A stretch of 64,000 nucleotides of DNA from a virus, in IMG/VR virus record IMGVR_UViG_3300025133_008097, positions 1-64,000 of that record, one strand, 5' to 3'. The notes beneath the pieces are model-generated. The model searched no databases. It saw only the letters and a list, made by a program, of their open reading frames with translations, and was not told the origin of the DNA. A program made the position numbers and the translations under genes. This document shows, one piece after another, positions 22,948-30,647 of this stretch. Position 1 is the first letter of the stretch. Each line of letters opens with the position of its first letter.

Positions 22948-23244
22948 ATGGCCTTTATTATCGTAGAGCCCTGCGTGGGAACCTGTGACACCGCCTGTGT
23001 TGATGCATGTCCAGTGGATTGTATTCATGGTCCCATCGATATCGTTGGCGCCGGCGCAGAGGTCACCGCCCCCGGATTTAACCCCACAGGTCTGCAGCTA
23101 TATATTGACCCAGAAGAGTGTATTGATTGTGCAGCTTGTGAGCCAGAGTGCCCGGTAGAAGCCATTTATGACGAGACCAGCGTCCCCGCTAAGTGGGATT
23201 CTTTCATAGATAAGAATTATAATTTCTTTGGACGTAACCGGTGA
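22948..23244 (+). CDS. Seven-iron-type ferredoxin
   Basis: 98 residues. Cys at 9, 17, 21, 25 and 58, 61, 64, 68 follow the C-x7-C-x3-C and C-x2-C-x2-C-x3-CP spacing of FdxA/Azotobacter FdI-type 3Fe-4S plus 4Fe-4S ferredoxins, with one extra Cys at 13. The loop between the two halves is longer than in FdxA, with a Gly/Pro-rich stretch (about 30-50). It transfers electrons at low potential. Only one base separates it from the RfbH-type gene, so electron supply to that 3-dehydrase is the leading idea. Supplying radical SAM enzymes is the alternative. It overlaps the next gene by four bases. Confidence 0.92.
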   Translation: MAFIIVEPCVGTCDTACVDACPVDCIHGPIDIVGAGAEVTAPGFNPTGLQLYIDPEECIDCAACEPECPVEAIYDETSVPAKWDSFIDKNYNFFGRNR

Positions 23245-24191
23245 AAATTGTTTATATTACCGGATGCCTAGGGTTTATGGCATCCTATGCGGTGAGGAGA
23301 GCGCTAGCGCGCGGCTGGAAAGTCCGCGGCGTGGACAAACTTACCTATGCCGCTAATCCCACCCTACTAGAAGAATTCTACCAGCATCCTAATTTTGAGT
23401 TTGAGGAAACTGACATCAAGGATCTTGAGCGTCTTTATGATTGCGACTACGTCATTAATTATGCGGCAGAGTCTCATGTAGGAAATAGTATTGTTAATAG
23501 TGATGAGTTCATGGATAGCAATATCTTAGGAGTCCGGAATTTACTTGATTTGGTGAGGTTTAAACCAATCAACTGTAATGATCGACCCACCTTTTTCCAT
23601 ATTAGTACCGACGAAGTGTACGGAGATATTGACGCCGGCGTACACACCGAACACGACCTTCTCAAGCCAAGCAACCCCTACTCGGCAGCTAAAGCCGCCG
23701 GCGATATGTTAATTCACGCGTGGGCGCGCACCTATGGAATTCAGTATATTATCCTCCGACCTACAAACAATTATGGCATCGGCCAATATCCCGAGAAGCT
23801 CGTCCCTCTAGCAATAAAAAATTTGTTAAGAGAAAAGAAAGTAAGACTTCACGATAAAGGCGAACCAGTTCGAAACTGGCTGCATGCTGATGATACAGCC
23901 GCGGCCGTGATGGCTATTATAGATTCTGGTACAGTTAACCAAATTTATAATGTAGCTGGAGGGTTTGAGCAGTCAAACAAAGAGACGGTGCGTAAGATTA
24001 TATCGGCTTACCACGGTCCCGATGCCCAATGGGACGACTATGTAGATTTTTCGGTAGTCCGACCAGGACAGGATGTGCGATATGCGCTTGATGACTCAAA
24101 GCTGCGGGCATTAGGCTGGGCCCCCACAAAAAATTTTGATGAAGAAATACCCAAAATTGTGGAATACTATAAAAACCATTTTATTTGGTAG
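23241..24191 (+). CDS. NDP-hexose 4,6-dehydratase, RmlB-like
   Basis: 316 residues from GTG 23241, overlapping the ferredoxin stop. Key segments: YITGCLGFMAS (NAD loop), VDKLTYAAN, ISTDEVYGD (Thr-Asp-Glu catalytic set), YSAAKAAGDM (YxxxK), RPTNNYGIGQYPEKLVPLAI and GEPVRNWLHADD. These match dTDP-glucose 4,6-dehydratases. The product, a 4-keto-6-deoxy sugar, is what an RfbH-type enzyme uses, and the adjacency suggests a direct relay. No thymidylyl- or cytidylyl-hexose synthetase was found, so the activated sugar must come from the host or another part of the phage. Confidence 0.88.
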   Translation: MKIVYITGCLGFMASYAVRRALARGWKVRGVDKLTYAANPTLLEEFYQHPNFEFEETDIKDLERLYDCDYVINYAAESHVGNSIVNSDEFMDSNILGVRNLLDLVRFKPINCNDRPTFFHISTDEVYGDIDAGVHTEHDLLKPSNPYSAAKAAGDMLIHAWARTYGIQYIILRPTNNYGIGQYPEKLVPLAIKNLLREKKVRLHDKGEPVRNWLHADDTAAAVMAIIDSGTVNQIYNVAGGFEQSNKETVRKIISAYHGPDAQWDDYVDFSVVRPGQDVRYALDDSKLRALGWAPTKNFDEEIPKIVEYYKNHFIW

Positions 24192-24236
24192 CGCCAGCGC
24201 TGCGTACTTATGACGTATCTATAAAGAGGACTTTCC

Positions 24237-26033
24237 ATGAAAATATTACTAACGTGCGCTACGATTGATGAATTTCATCGAATTGAGAACGCACATGATA
24301 GCCACTATCCCCTTGGATTAGGGTATCTCCACTCTTACCTAGAGAGCTTAGATCGAGGCTATGAAGTGCTGACTCGGTTTCTGAATAATGTTACAAAAGA
24401 AAAATGTATGGAAACCCTCGCCAAAGATCTGGAAGAATTTAAACCAGATATAGTAGGGATCTCGATGATGACCCATAGTCGCGTCGGTGCCTTCCGCCTT
24501 ATAAAATATCTAGAAGAAAAACACCCTCAGGTTAAAATTGTTATCGGAGGTATGCACGTGAGCGTGATGTATCGCCAACTAACAGAGCATTATAGAAATG
24601 TAGTGTGCGCTATCGGCGAAGGCGAGATAACACTGGGTGAACTGGTTCAGTGTTGGGACGAGGAAGGAGACCTTAATAACGTCGCCGGAATTGCTTTTTA
24701 CGACCACAAGAAAGAAGAAGTGGTGACCACCGAAGAACGCGGCCTAATTGATGACCTTGATATCTTGCCCTTTCCTAAACACGAACTGTTTTTGTGGGAA
24801 GGAAAGACAATTGCCGGGCTTCTCACAAGTCGCGGCTGCCCCTATAAATGCAATTTTTGTGTCCTCGACGCAGCCTCTCGCCGTAAGGTTCGATGCCGAT
24901 CAGCAAAGAATATCGTCGACGAGGTAGAGCAGATACTCGAACGTCACCCTACTGTTAATACTGTATGGATTCACGATGATGCGTTCATGATTATCAAGGA
25001 TAGAACAATTGAGTTTTGCGAAGAAGTCATTCGCCGCGGCATAAAAACGCAGTTTATTTGTAGCGCCCGGTTTCGCCCTATTTCGCGCGAGGTCGTCATG
25101 CTGATGAGAGATGCTGGGTTTATCCAGGTTATGTTTGGTTTAGAGTCGGGCTCGGAACCCGTTATGAAGTTGATGAAAAAAGGCCTCACCCAGAAAGCAG
25201 TGCGTCATGCGATGAAGCTGTTTGCGGAGACTGGGATTAAACCTACTGCCTTTTTAATTTCTGGCTTGCCGGGAGAGACTCATGAGACAGTCGCTGAAAC
25301 AATCGATTTCGTTCAAGAACTTCAGTATCTCCATTATCTTTATTATGATGACATCGGTGTGGCTAGCATTTATCCGGGTACCGAGTTATTTACTTTAGCC
25401 AAAGAAGCGAAGATGGAGGTCCCCGGTTATGGGATTATCGATGACGAATTCTGGCTTACTGGCTTGGATGTTCCATTTTATGAGGTGGACCATAAATACG
25501 AGCAGCTGCTTGAATGGAAAGAACAAATCCGAGATGCAGTATCTCTCGATCGGATATTAAAAAATCCAGATACATTTTTGCAACAAAGAAAACTAATACC
25601 TCACATTATTCAGTATGCATGGCGGTTTAATCTTAACGGCATAGTTTCTGAGGTAATGAAAATTCTCAATAATAACCAGAATTTAACGTTAAGCATGCTG
25701 CGGAGCCTCTTTTTAGGAGAGACTCGAACAAAAGAACTTCAGTCGGTTCATACAGCTTTTGAAAAAGGGCTTATTAAAACACTTTTGTCGCAAATGGACA
25801 TTGGGGCCCAAAAAGACTTCATTGTAAAACATACCGAACAAGTTAAGAAAGATAAAGAAACAGTTGCGCGCTGGGTTGCCATTCAAGAAAAAGAGCAATC
25901 CGGAGTCGAGGGCAAAAACTCCACGCATGCGGCAGCAGTAGTTACTAAGGATGGAACAATGATTGCGCCGTTTGTCGACGATGGCTTTGATGATGAACGA
26001 AAGCGAAAGAGAGCCTTTAACATCATTCAATAA
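24237..26033 (+). CDS. Cobalamin-binding radical SAM enzyme
   Basis: 598 residues. The first 150 form a B12-binding Rossmann domain (KPDIVGISMMTHSRVGAF, KIVIGGMHVSV, AIGEGE). The radical SAM site is CPYKCNFC (C201, C205, C208), followed by IHDDAFMI, MFGLESGSEPVMKLM and LISGLPGET. The C-terminal 180 residues are helical and charged. These class B enzymes methylate unactivated carbons or perform ring and sugar rearrangements; the family is common in glycan and antibiotic clusters. A 45-base gap precedes it with AAGAGGA near the ATG. It needs both B12 and a 4Fe-4S cluster. The substrate is not evident. Confidence 0.88.
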   Translation: MKILLTCATIDEFHRIENAHDSHYPLGLGYLHSYLESLDRGYEVLTRFLNNVTKEKCMETLAKDLEEFKPDIVGISMMTHSRVGAFRLIKYLEEKHPQVKIVIGGMHVSVMYRQLTEHYRNVVCAIGEGEITLGELVQCWDEEGDLNNVAGIAFYDHKKEEVVTTEERGLIDDLDILPFPKHELFLWEGKTIAGLLTSRGCPYKCNFCVLDAASRRKVRCRSAKNIVDEVEQILERHPTVNTVWIHDDAFMIIKDRTIEFCEEVIRRGIKTQFICSARFRPISREVVMLMRDAGFIQVMFGLESGSEPVMKLMKKGLTQKAVRHAMKLFAETGIKPTAFLISGLPGETHETVAETIDFVQELQYLHYLYYDDIGVASIYPGTELFTLAKEAKMEVPGYGIIDDEFWLTGLDVPFYEVDHKYEQLLEWKEQIRDAVSLDRILKNPDTFLQQRKLIPHIIQYAWRFNLNGIVSEVMKILNNNQNLTLSMLRSLFLGETRTKELQSVHTAFEKGLIKTLLSQMDIGAQKDFIVKHTEQVKKDKETVARWVAIQEKEQSGVEGKNSTHAAAVVTKDGTMIAPFVDDGFDDERKRKRAFNIIQ

Positions 26034-26050
26034 TGATGTAAAATGTATCT

Positions 26051-26944
26051 ATGACAGTACTAGTCACCGGTGGGAGCGGCTTCATTGGGCGCAGACTTGA
26101 GAGATATCGTCCAGATTGGGTATATCTTTCGTCGACTGATTGCGACCTCCTTGACCGTTCCGCGGTTGATAAAATGTATGCAGATATACAGCCCGAGGCT
26201 GTTGTACACCTTGCTGGTCGAGTCGGCGGAATCAAAGACAACTCTTCCAATCAGGTAGAGTTCTTCGAACAAAACGTAGTGATGAATTTAAACGTCGTCG
26301 CCGGCGCTTACCAAGCAGGTGTTCCGCGACTCCTGGGAGCATTAAGTACCTGCGCCTTCCCCGATGTAGTTTCTCAGTATCCGTTTACTGAAGATGAGAT
26401 ATTTGACGGACCGTGCGCAACCACAAATTTTGCGTATGGATATTCTAAACGATTATTGCATGCACTAATACTAGCTTATCGAAGTCAGCATAAAGTAGAT
26501 TATAGCACGTTCAGCCCCTCTAACGTGTATGGCCCCGGTGATCATTTTGACACCGATACTTCTCACTTTGTTCCCGCTCTCATTAGCAAAGCCGCCAAAC
26601 TAAAAGACGGAGATACTCTAGAGCTGTGGGGAACCGGAGCGCCGCTCCGCCAGCAGCTATATGTGGAGGATCTTTGTCAAATTATCCCTCTATTATTAAC
26701 ACACCATCACAGCGATGACCCGATTATTGTGGCACCCAACGAAAATTTAAGTATTGACGAGATGGCAAAAATTTTAATTTCTCATTTAAACATTGATGTG
26801 AAAATTGTTTATAATAATCAATTAGATGGGCAGCATCGTAAAGATGGTGCCAACGCTTTGCTGCTTCAAACAATTGGAGACTATAACTTTACTTCATTTG
26901 ACAGCGGCATAAAACAGACTTATAATTGGTATCAACCCTTTTAG
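26051..26944 (+). CDS. fcl: GDP-L-fucose synthase-like epimerase/reductase
   Basis: 297 residues, SDR fold with VTGGSGFIGRRL and HLAGRVGGIKDN (the GFS-type VGGI). The active-site set of GDP-fucose synthase is all there: Cys in LSTCAFP, Tyr and Lys in YGYSKR, and His in TSHFVPAL. GPGDHFD and RQQLYVEDL also fit the family. It would epimerise and reduce GDP-4-keto-6-deoxymannose to GDP-L-fucose or a close sugar. The GDP-mannose 4,6-dehydratase that makes its substrate is encoded 0.8 kb downstream. It is about 20 residues shorter than the E. coli protein. Confidence 0.87.
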   Translation: MTVLVTGGSGFIGRRLERYRPDWVYLSSTDCDLLDRSAVDKMYADIQPEAVVHLAGRVGGIKDNSSNQVEFFEQNVVMNLNVVAGAYQAGVPRLLGALSTCAFPDVVSQYPFTEDEIFDGPCATTNFAYGYSKRLLHALILAYRSQHKVDYSTFSPSNVYGPGDHFDTDTSHFVPALISKAAKLKDGDTLELWGTGAPLRQQLYVEDLCQIIPLLLTHHHSDDPIIVAPNENLSIDEMAKILISHLNIDVKIVYNNQLDGQHRKDGANALLLQTIGDYNFTSFDSGIKQTYNWYQPF

Positions 26945-26952
26945 GTATTAGA

Positions 26953-27756
26953 ATGGATTGTTCAAAACTAGAGGACAACGTACGCGCTTATTTGTTGAGC
27001 TATCCAAAGAGCGGCAATAGTTGGCTGCGATATATAATTGAATATACGACAGGCATACCCACGATCTATGAAGGTCATATGCGCGCGGACAAGATAGCGT
27101 CGATAAATGCTGCCGCCTTTGGTCTACTTAAAACTCTGGATGCCCCCAGTATTGATTATCCGGTGAGTTCTCAGCCTAGGATCGCCTGGCGAGAAGAGAG
27201 AATGAATTACGATCAAGGTCTTATATTAAAAAAGCATACCTCCAGAGATATCGCATCCCACCCAGAACTTGATCCTCCTCCAATTAAGCCCGAGACCAAA
27301 TTAATATTGTTAGTCAGAGATCCTCGCGACGCCATCGTGCGCCACAATATGCACGAGGCTTGGGAACAGTTTGCAAAAAATGTTAAATATTTTAGTGAAT
27401 GGCCGAGCGACAAACTGTTAATATATTATGAAGCACTTCTTAAATATCCGGAACATAGCATTCGCGAAGTTAGCCTGTTTTTAAATGAAAAGCCGGAGGA
27501 CAAGATAGTTGAGCAATTTATGAAAGACTATGATAAGCATGTCGAGTTATCCGCCTCTACCTATAGAACATATGGGGCAAAGTCCAACCGGCGGGCCTAT
27601 GAGACACAATCGATCAATGCGCCAAATTTTGGAATCGGCCACCATCACCACAATGCCAAGCACGCCGGCGAAAGAAATAAGAAACTAAGGGGAATATGCG
27701 ACGACCCGCAAGTTGCCGAGATATTACGGCCATATTTAGAGGATAAGGAATGGTAA
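26953..27756 (+). CDS. PAPS-dependent sulfotransferase
   Basis: 267 residues from ATG 26953; earlier in-frame starts lie inside the preceding gene. [13 protein letters not shown] is the 5'-phosphosulfate loop and [12 protein letters not shown] the 3'-phosphate-binding element with Arg and Asp. The end contains a His-rich stretch ([17 protein letters not shown]). The enzyme should move sulfate from PAPS to a hydroxyl of a sugar or lipid. PAPS must come from the host. Position between the two GDP-fucose genes suggests a sulfated fucose-like residue. It overlaps the next start by one base. Confidence 0.87.
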   Translation: MDCSKLEDNVRAYLLSYPKSGNSWLRYIIEYTTGIPTIYEGHMRADKIASINAAAFGLLKTLDAPSIDYPVSSQPRIAWREERMNYDQGLILKKHTSRDIASHPELDPPPIKPETKLILLVRDPRDAIVRHNMHEAWEQFAKNVKYFSEWPSDKLLIYYEALLKYPEHSIREVSLFLNEKPEDKIVEQFMKDYDKHVELSASTYRTYGAKSNRRAYETQSINAPNFGIGHHHHNAKHAGERNKKLRGICDDPQVAEILRPYLEDKEW

Positions 27757-28736
27757 TGAAAACAGCATTAGTAACAGGTATCACAGGACAAGACGGCTCT
27801 TATTTAGCCGAGCTTCTGTTATCTAAAGGATATAAAGTGATAGGCGTCAAGAGGCGCACCTCCCTGATAACCACCGATCGTATAGATACGATATTTGAAA
27901 ATTCCAACTTGATATTGGAATATGGCAACCTCCATGATGCAGGCTGTTTTTGGAAGCTTTTAAACAAATATAAGCCTGATGAAATCTATAATCTGGGAGC
28001 ACAGTCACACGTTCGCGTCTCCTTTGATGTCCCCGAGGAGACAGTCGACTCGATCGTTATGGGAACTTTGCGCTTGATGAATGCTTATAAGGAGCTTTGC
28101 CCCGAAGCGAAATTCTATCAGGCGTCATCGTCTGAGATGTACGGCGATAATCTGAACGTTCCCTTTGATGAGGAATCCCTTTTACAGCCAGCGTCGCCCT
28201 ATGCTTGCGCGAAGGTCTTTGCTCACCACCTAGTAAGAAACTACCGCGAGGCTTATGGACTCCAAGCATCGAGCGGGATCTTGTTTAATCATGAATCCCC
28301 CCGTCGCGGCGAAACGTTTGTTACAAGAAAAATTACAATGGCGGCAGCCCGAATCAAACTTGGCCTACAAGAGCACTTACACCTAGGTAATCTAGATGCA
28401 AAGCGCGACTGGGGCTATGCTGGCGACTATGTCGAAGCGATGTGGCGTATGCTGCAGCAAGACAAGCCAGATGATTTTGTCATCGCCACAGGACATTCCT
28501 ATACCGTGCGAGAATTTTTGCATTATGTATTTGAATACGCGGGTTTAAATGATATTGATAAGTATGTTAAGATAGACCCACGACTATTTAGGCCACACGA
28601 AGTTCCCTATCTGCTGGGAGACCCATCCAAAGCAAAAGAAAAGTTGGGGTGGGAGCCTAAAGTCGATTTTAGAGGATTGGCAGAAATGATGTATGATGCC
28701 GATTACGACTTTATTAAAAATACGGAGGTAAAATGA
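27756..28736 (+). CDS. gmd: GDP-mannose 4,6-dehydratase
   Basis: 326 residues from ATG 27756 overlapping the previous stop (TAATG); a second ATG at 27750 is also possible. Family marks: [56 protein letters not shown] (YxxxK), [40 protein letters not shown]. It converts GDP-mannose to GDP-4-keto-6-deoxymannose, the substrate for the fucose synthase upstream. GDP-mannose would be taken from host metabolism. It is the most confidently assigned of the sugar enzymes here. Confidence 0.95.
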   Translation: MKTALVTGITGQDGSYLAELLLSKGYKVIGVKRRTSLITTDRIDTIFENSNLILEYGNLHDAGCFWKLLNKYKPDEIYNLGAQSHVRVSFDVPEETVDSIVMGTLRLMNAYKELCPEAKFYQASSSEMYGDNLNVPFDEESLLQPASPYACAKVFAHHLVRNYREAYGLQASSGILFNHESPRRGETFVTRKITMAAARIKLGLQEHLHLGNLDAKRDWGYAGDYVEAMWRMLQQDKPDDFVIATGHSYTVREFLHYVFEYAGLNDIDKYVKIDPRLFRPHEVPYLLGDPSKAKEKLGWEPKVDFRGLAEMMYDADYDFIKNTEVK

Positions 28737-28906
28737 AAAAGTCTACAACGAAAAAGGCGCCTGCTGCGCAGGCCCTAAAAGAAAGTCATGTCCGAGAGGT
28801 CGTCGACCAAATGCTACGAGATGCTTTAAGCTCCTTTAGTCGCGATATGGAAGGCCATCTCAAAGATATTGATGCACGAATCAAGAACCTGGAGAAGCGG
28901 CCGTAA
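28733..28906 (+). CDS. Very small Lys-rich helical protein
   Basis: 57 residues, from ATG 28733 with a strong GGAGG five bases upstream. A Lys/Ala-rich N-terminus ([18 protein letters not shown]) is followed by a helical, amphipathic part ending [11 protein letters not shown]. Overlaps of four bases with gmd and one base with the next gene support it as real. No family recognised. Confidence 0.6.
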   Translation: MKKSTTKKAPAAQALKESHVREVVDQMLRDALSSFSRDMEGHLKDIDARIKNLEKRP

Positions 28907-29118
28907 TGAAGCTATCTACTCAAGCTATGGGGGCGCTTATGATGGCCCTTCAAAAGTCTTTGTTGGAGCAGAGCGACATTGTGCCGCTTTTAAAAGAGAT
29001 GAATTTCCAGGTCAACCCTGAGGATTCAAGTCAAAGTACTTTAGTTATTACTAATCCACCTGTAATAAAACTAGAGGATACCATTCTGGCGGACGTAGTT
29101 GGTTCGTTAGAGGTATAA
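28906..29118 (+). CDS. Small hypothetical protein
   Basis: 70 residues, starting within the stop of the preceding gene (TAATG). Met-rich helical N-terminus (TQAMGALMMALQKSL), then NFQVNPEDSSQSTLVITNPPVI. Not recognised. Its short, uninterrupted coupling to neighbours is the main support. Confidence 0.55.
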   Translation: MKLSTQAMGALMMALQKSLLEQSDIVPLLKEMNFQVNPEDSSQSTLVITNPPVIKLEDTILADVVGSLEV

Positions 29119-29122
29119 TATA

Positions 29123-29374
29123 TTGCCACGCTATGAATACCACTGTGGCAATTGTGAGCTAGACAGCACAATCCAGCACCTATCTAGCGAAACAGTGGAA
29201 GAATGTCCAGAGTGTCACTACGAGGGGGCACTCTGTAAAAAATTATCCAAATTTAGAACTTCGCCTGACTCCAAATGGGTGAAGAAAAAGATTGGTGAAA
29301 CTACCGAGCAGTTTATTAAGGATGCTAGGGAAGAATTAAAACAGCAGAAAGATGATCTAGACGATAAACGATGA
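29123..29374 (+). CDS. FmdB-type zinc ribbon protein
   Basis: 83 residues with a TTG start (29123) preceded by GAGG. MPRYEYHCGNCELD and EECPECHYEG form the two CxxC knuckles of the FmdB putative regulatory zinc ribbon, which starts with the conserved 'MPxYEYxC'. The second half is a charged helix. FmdB-like proteins are small, of unclear role, and common in phages. It overlaps the next gene by four bases. Confidence 0.75.
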   Translation: MPRYEYHCGNCELDSTIQHLSSETVEECPECHYEGALCKKLSKFRTSPDSKWVKKKIGETTEQFIKDAREELKQQKDDLDDKR

Positions 29375-29700
29375 GTTTAATTATAGCACTTGTAATCTCG
29401 CTACTTCTCAATATTTTATTGGGATGGTACTTGGTACGCCTACTGATTAAATTTATGTTTATATCGGAAAATCATGCTGACTTATTTTTAACGCTGAAAT
29501 CATTTGAAGTGTTTACCCGATCACTTTATAGTATGGAAATGTTCCATGGCGAGCCAGTGATTCAAGATCTTATTCACAGAACGCAAGTTGTGCTAGAAGA
29601 GTCAGAGCGATTCCGTAGCATTTTTGAATATACCCTCGATTATGAATTAGAGGAAGAACTAGATGACATCACAAAAACGGCCGAAGAAGAAACGCAATAA
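29371..29700 (+). CDS. Small membrane protein
   Basis: 109 residues with one hydrophobic helix at residues about 3-27 (LIIALVISLLLNILLGW) and a cytoplasmic, acidic helical tail (LEEELDDITKTAEEETQ). No recognised family. The gene overlaps the sigma factor gene by 38 bases, which ties their translation. Confidence 0.55.
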   Translation: MSLIIALVISLLLNILLGWYLVRLLIKFMFISENHADLFLTLKSFEVFTRSLYSMEMFHGEPVIQDLIHRTQVVLEESERFRSIFEYTLDYELEEELDDITKTAEEETQ

Positions 29701-30364
29701 AAATTATTATTTTACAAAAGTTCACGAAGACGCAATTATCAAATATGCGGCAACGGAGGACAGAGAACTTCGAACGAAGTTGTATATTGAATACATCCAG
29801 CCCGCATTTGATCAAATGGTCGACAAGATCATTTACACCTATCGCTTTACAAGTTTGCCAAATATTCATTCCTTAAAAGATGAATGTAAAATTTGGCTTA
29901 CTACTATCCTTAACAAGTATGATCCCAACAAGGGATCAAAAGCGTTTTCTTATTTTTCTGTGGTAACCAAAAATTGGTTTATTCACAAAGTTAAAAAAAC
30001 TCAAAAACGAAATCGCACTGAAGTTTATCTAGAAGACGTTGTTAACGAACTAGAACAAGATTTAATATCGCAAGAGCCTACCTACGAGAGTCGTCGGCAG
30101 GATATCGAGTTCTGGTCCTCTTTTGGCACCGAGATGAACACATGGGACTCCTTTATGCTTAAGGAAAATGAAAAGAAAGTGCTAATGGCTGTCCGCATTC
30201 TTTTAGATTCCGCCGATACAATTGAAATTTTTAATAAAAAAGCTATTTATTTATACCTGAGGGAGATTACTGGCCTCAACACGAAACAGGTTGTTAACAA
30301 CTTAAATAAATTAAGAAAGCGATATAGGATATTTAAAGAGAAATGGCAAAACGGCGAAATTTAA
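29663..30364 (+). CDS. gp55: T4 gp55-type late sigma factor
   Basis: 233 residues. The stretch LKDECKIWLTTILNKYDPNKGSKAF followed by YFSVVTKNWFIHKVKK matches the sigma-2-like region of T4 gp55 and its cyanophage relatives. The N-terminus is strongly basic (QKRPKKKRNKN) and the C-terminal half helical, with a possible DNA-contact helix KQVVNNLNKLRKRY. gp55 redirects host RNA polymerase to late promoters together with a coactivator and the sliding clamp. It is somewhat longer than T4 gp55. It stands immediately before the structural genes it is expected to turn on. Confidence 0.85.
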   Translation: MTSQKRPKKKRNKNYYFTKVHEDAIIKYAATEDRELRTKLYIEYIQPAFDQMVDKIIYTYRFTSLPNIHSLKDECKIWLTTILNKYDPNKGSKAFSYFSVVTKNWFIHKVKKTQKRNRTEVYLEDVVNELEQDLISQEPTYESRRQDIEFWSSFGTEMNTWDSFMLKENEKKVLMAVRILLDSADTIEIFNKKAIYLYLREITGLNTKQVVNNLNKLRKRYRIFKEKWQNGEI

Positions 30365-30645
30365 ATTTGGATGATTATATAGAGGAGACCACGACCAATA
30401 TTCGGGAGGATCGCGCCATGGCCAAATCATTGCTTATGGATGCGATAAGTGATATGAAAGTCTCCGATTCGGCTCGCAAGGAGCTGGGATCCATTGCCGC
30501 CAAATATGTAGAAAACCTTCAGCGCTCAAACGAGCAGATGGTCAAGCTAGCTGCCCTCCTTCAGAAACAAAAAACTGAACACTTTGGGTTGAGCGCAGAC
30601 GATAAAGAACAAATATTTGATTTGTTAAATGAACAAGAGGAGTAG
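30343..30645 (+). CDS. Small helical protein after the late sigma factor
   Basis: 100 residues, overlapping the sigma gene by 22 bases. All-helical, with a basic start (MAKRRNLNLDDYIEE) and a hydrophobic-acidic end (EQIFDLLNEQEE). T4 gp33 and gp55 end in short hydrophobic-acidic clamp-binding tails, so a late-transcription accessory role is conceivable from size, place and ending, but I see no clear sequence match. Treated as hypothetical. Confidence 0.5.
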   Translation: MAKRRNLNLDDYIEETTTNIREDRAMAKSLLMDAISDMKVSDSARKELGSIAAKYVENLQRSNEQMVKLAALLQKQKTEHFGLSADDKEQIFDLLNEQEE

Positions 30646-30647
30646 AG

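Noticed and set aside
24192-24236. Promoter in the gap before the B12/radical SAM gene (TATAAA at 24220)
   Set aside because: No acceptable -35 at 16-18 bases, and TATAAA is only 11 bases from the start codon.
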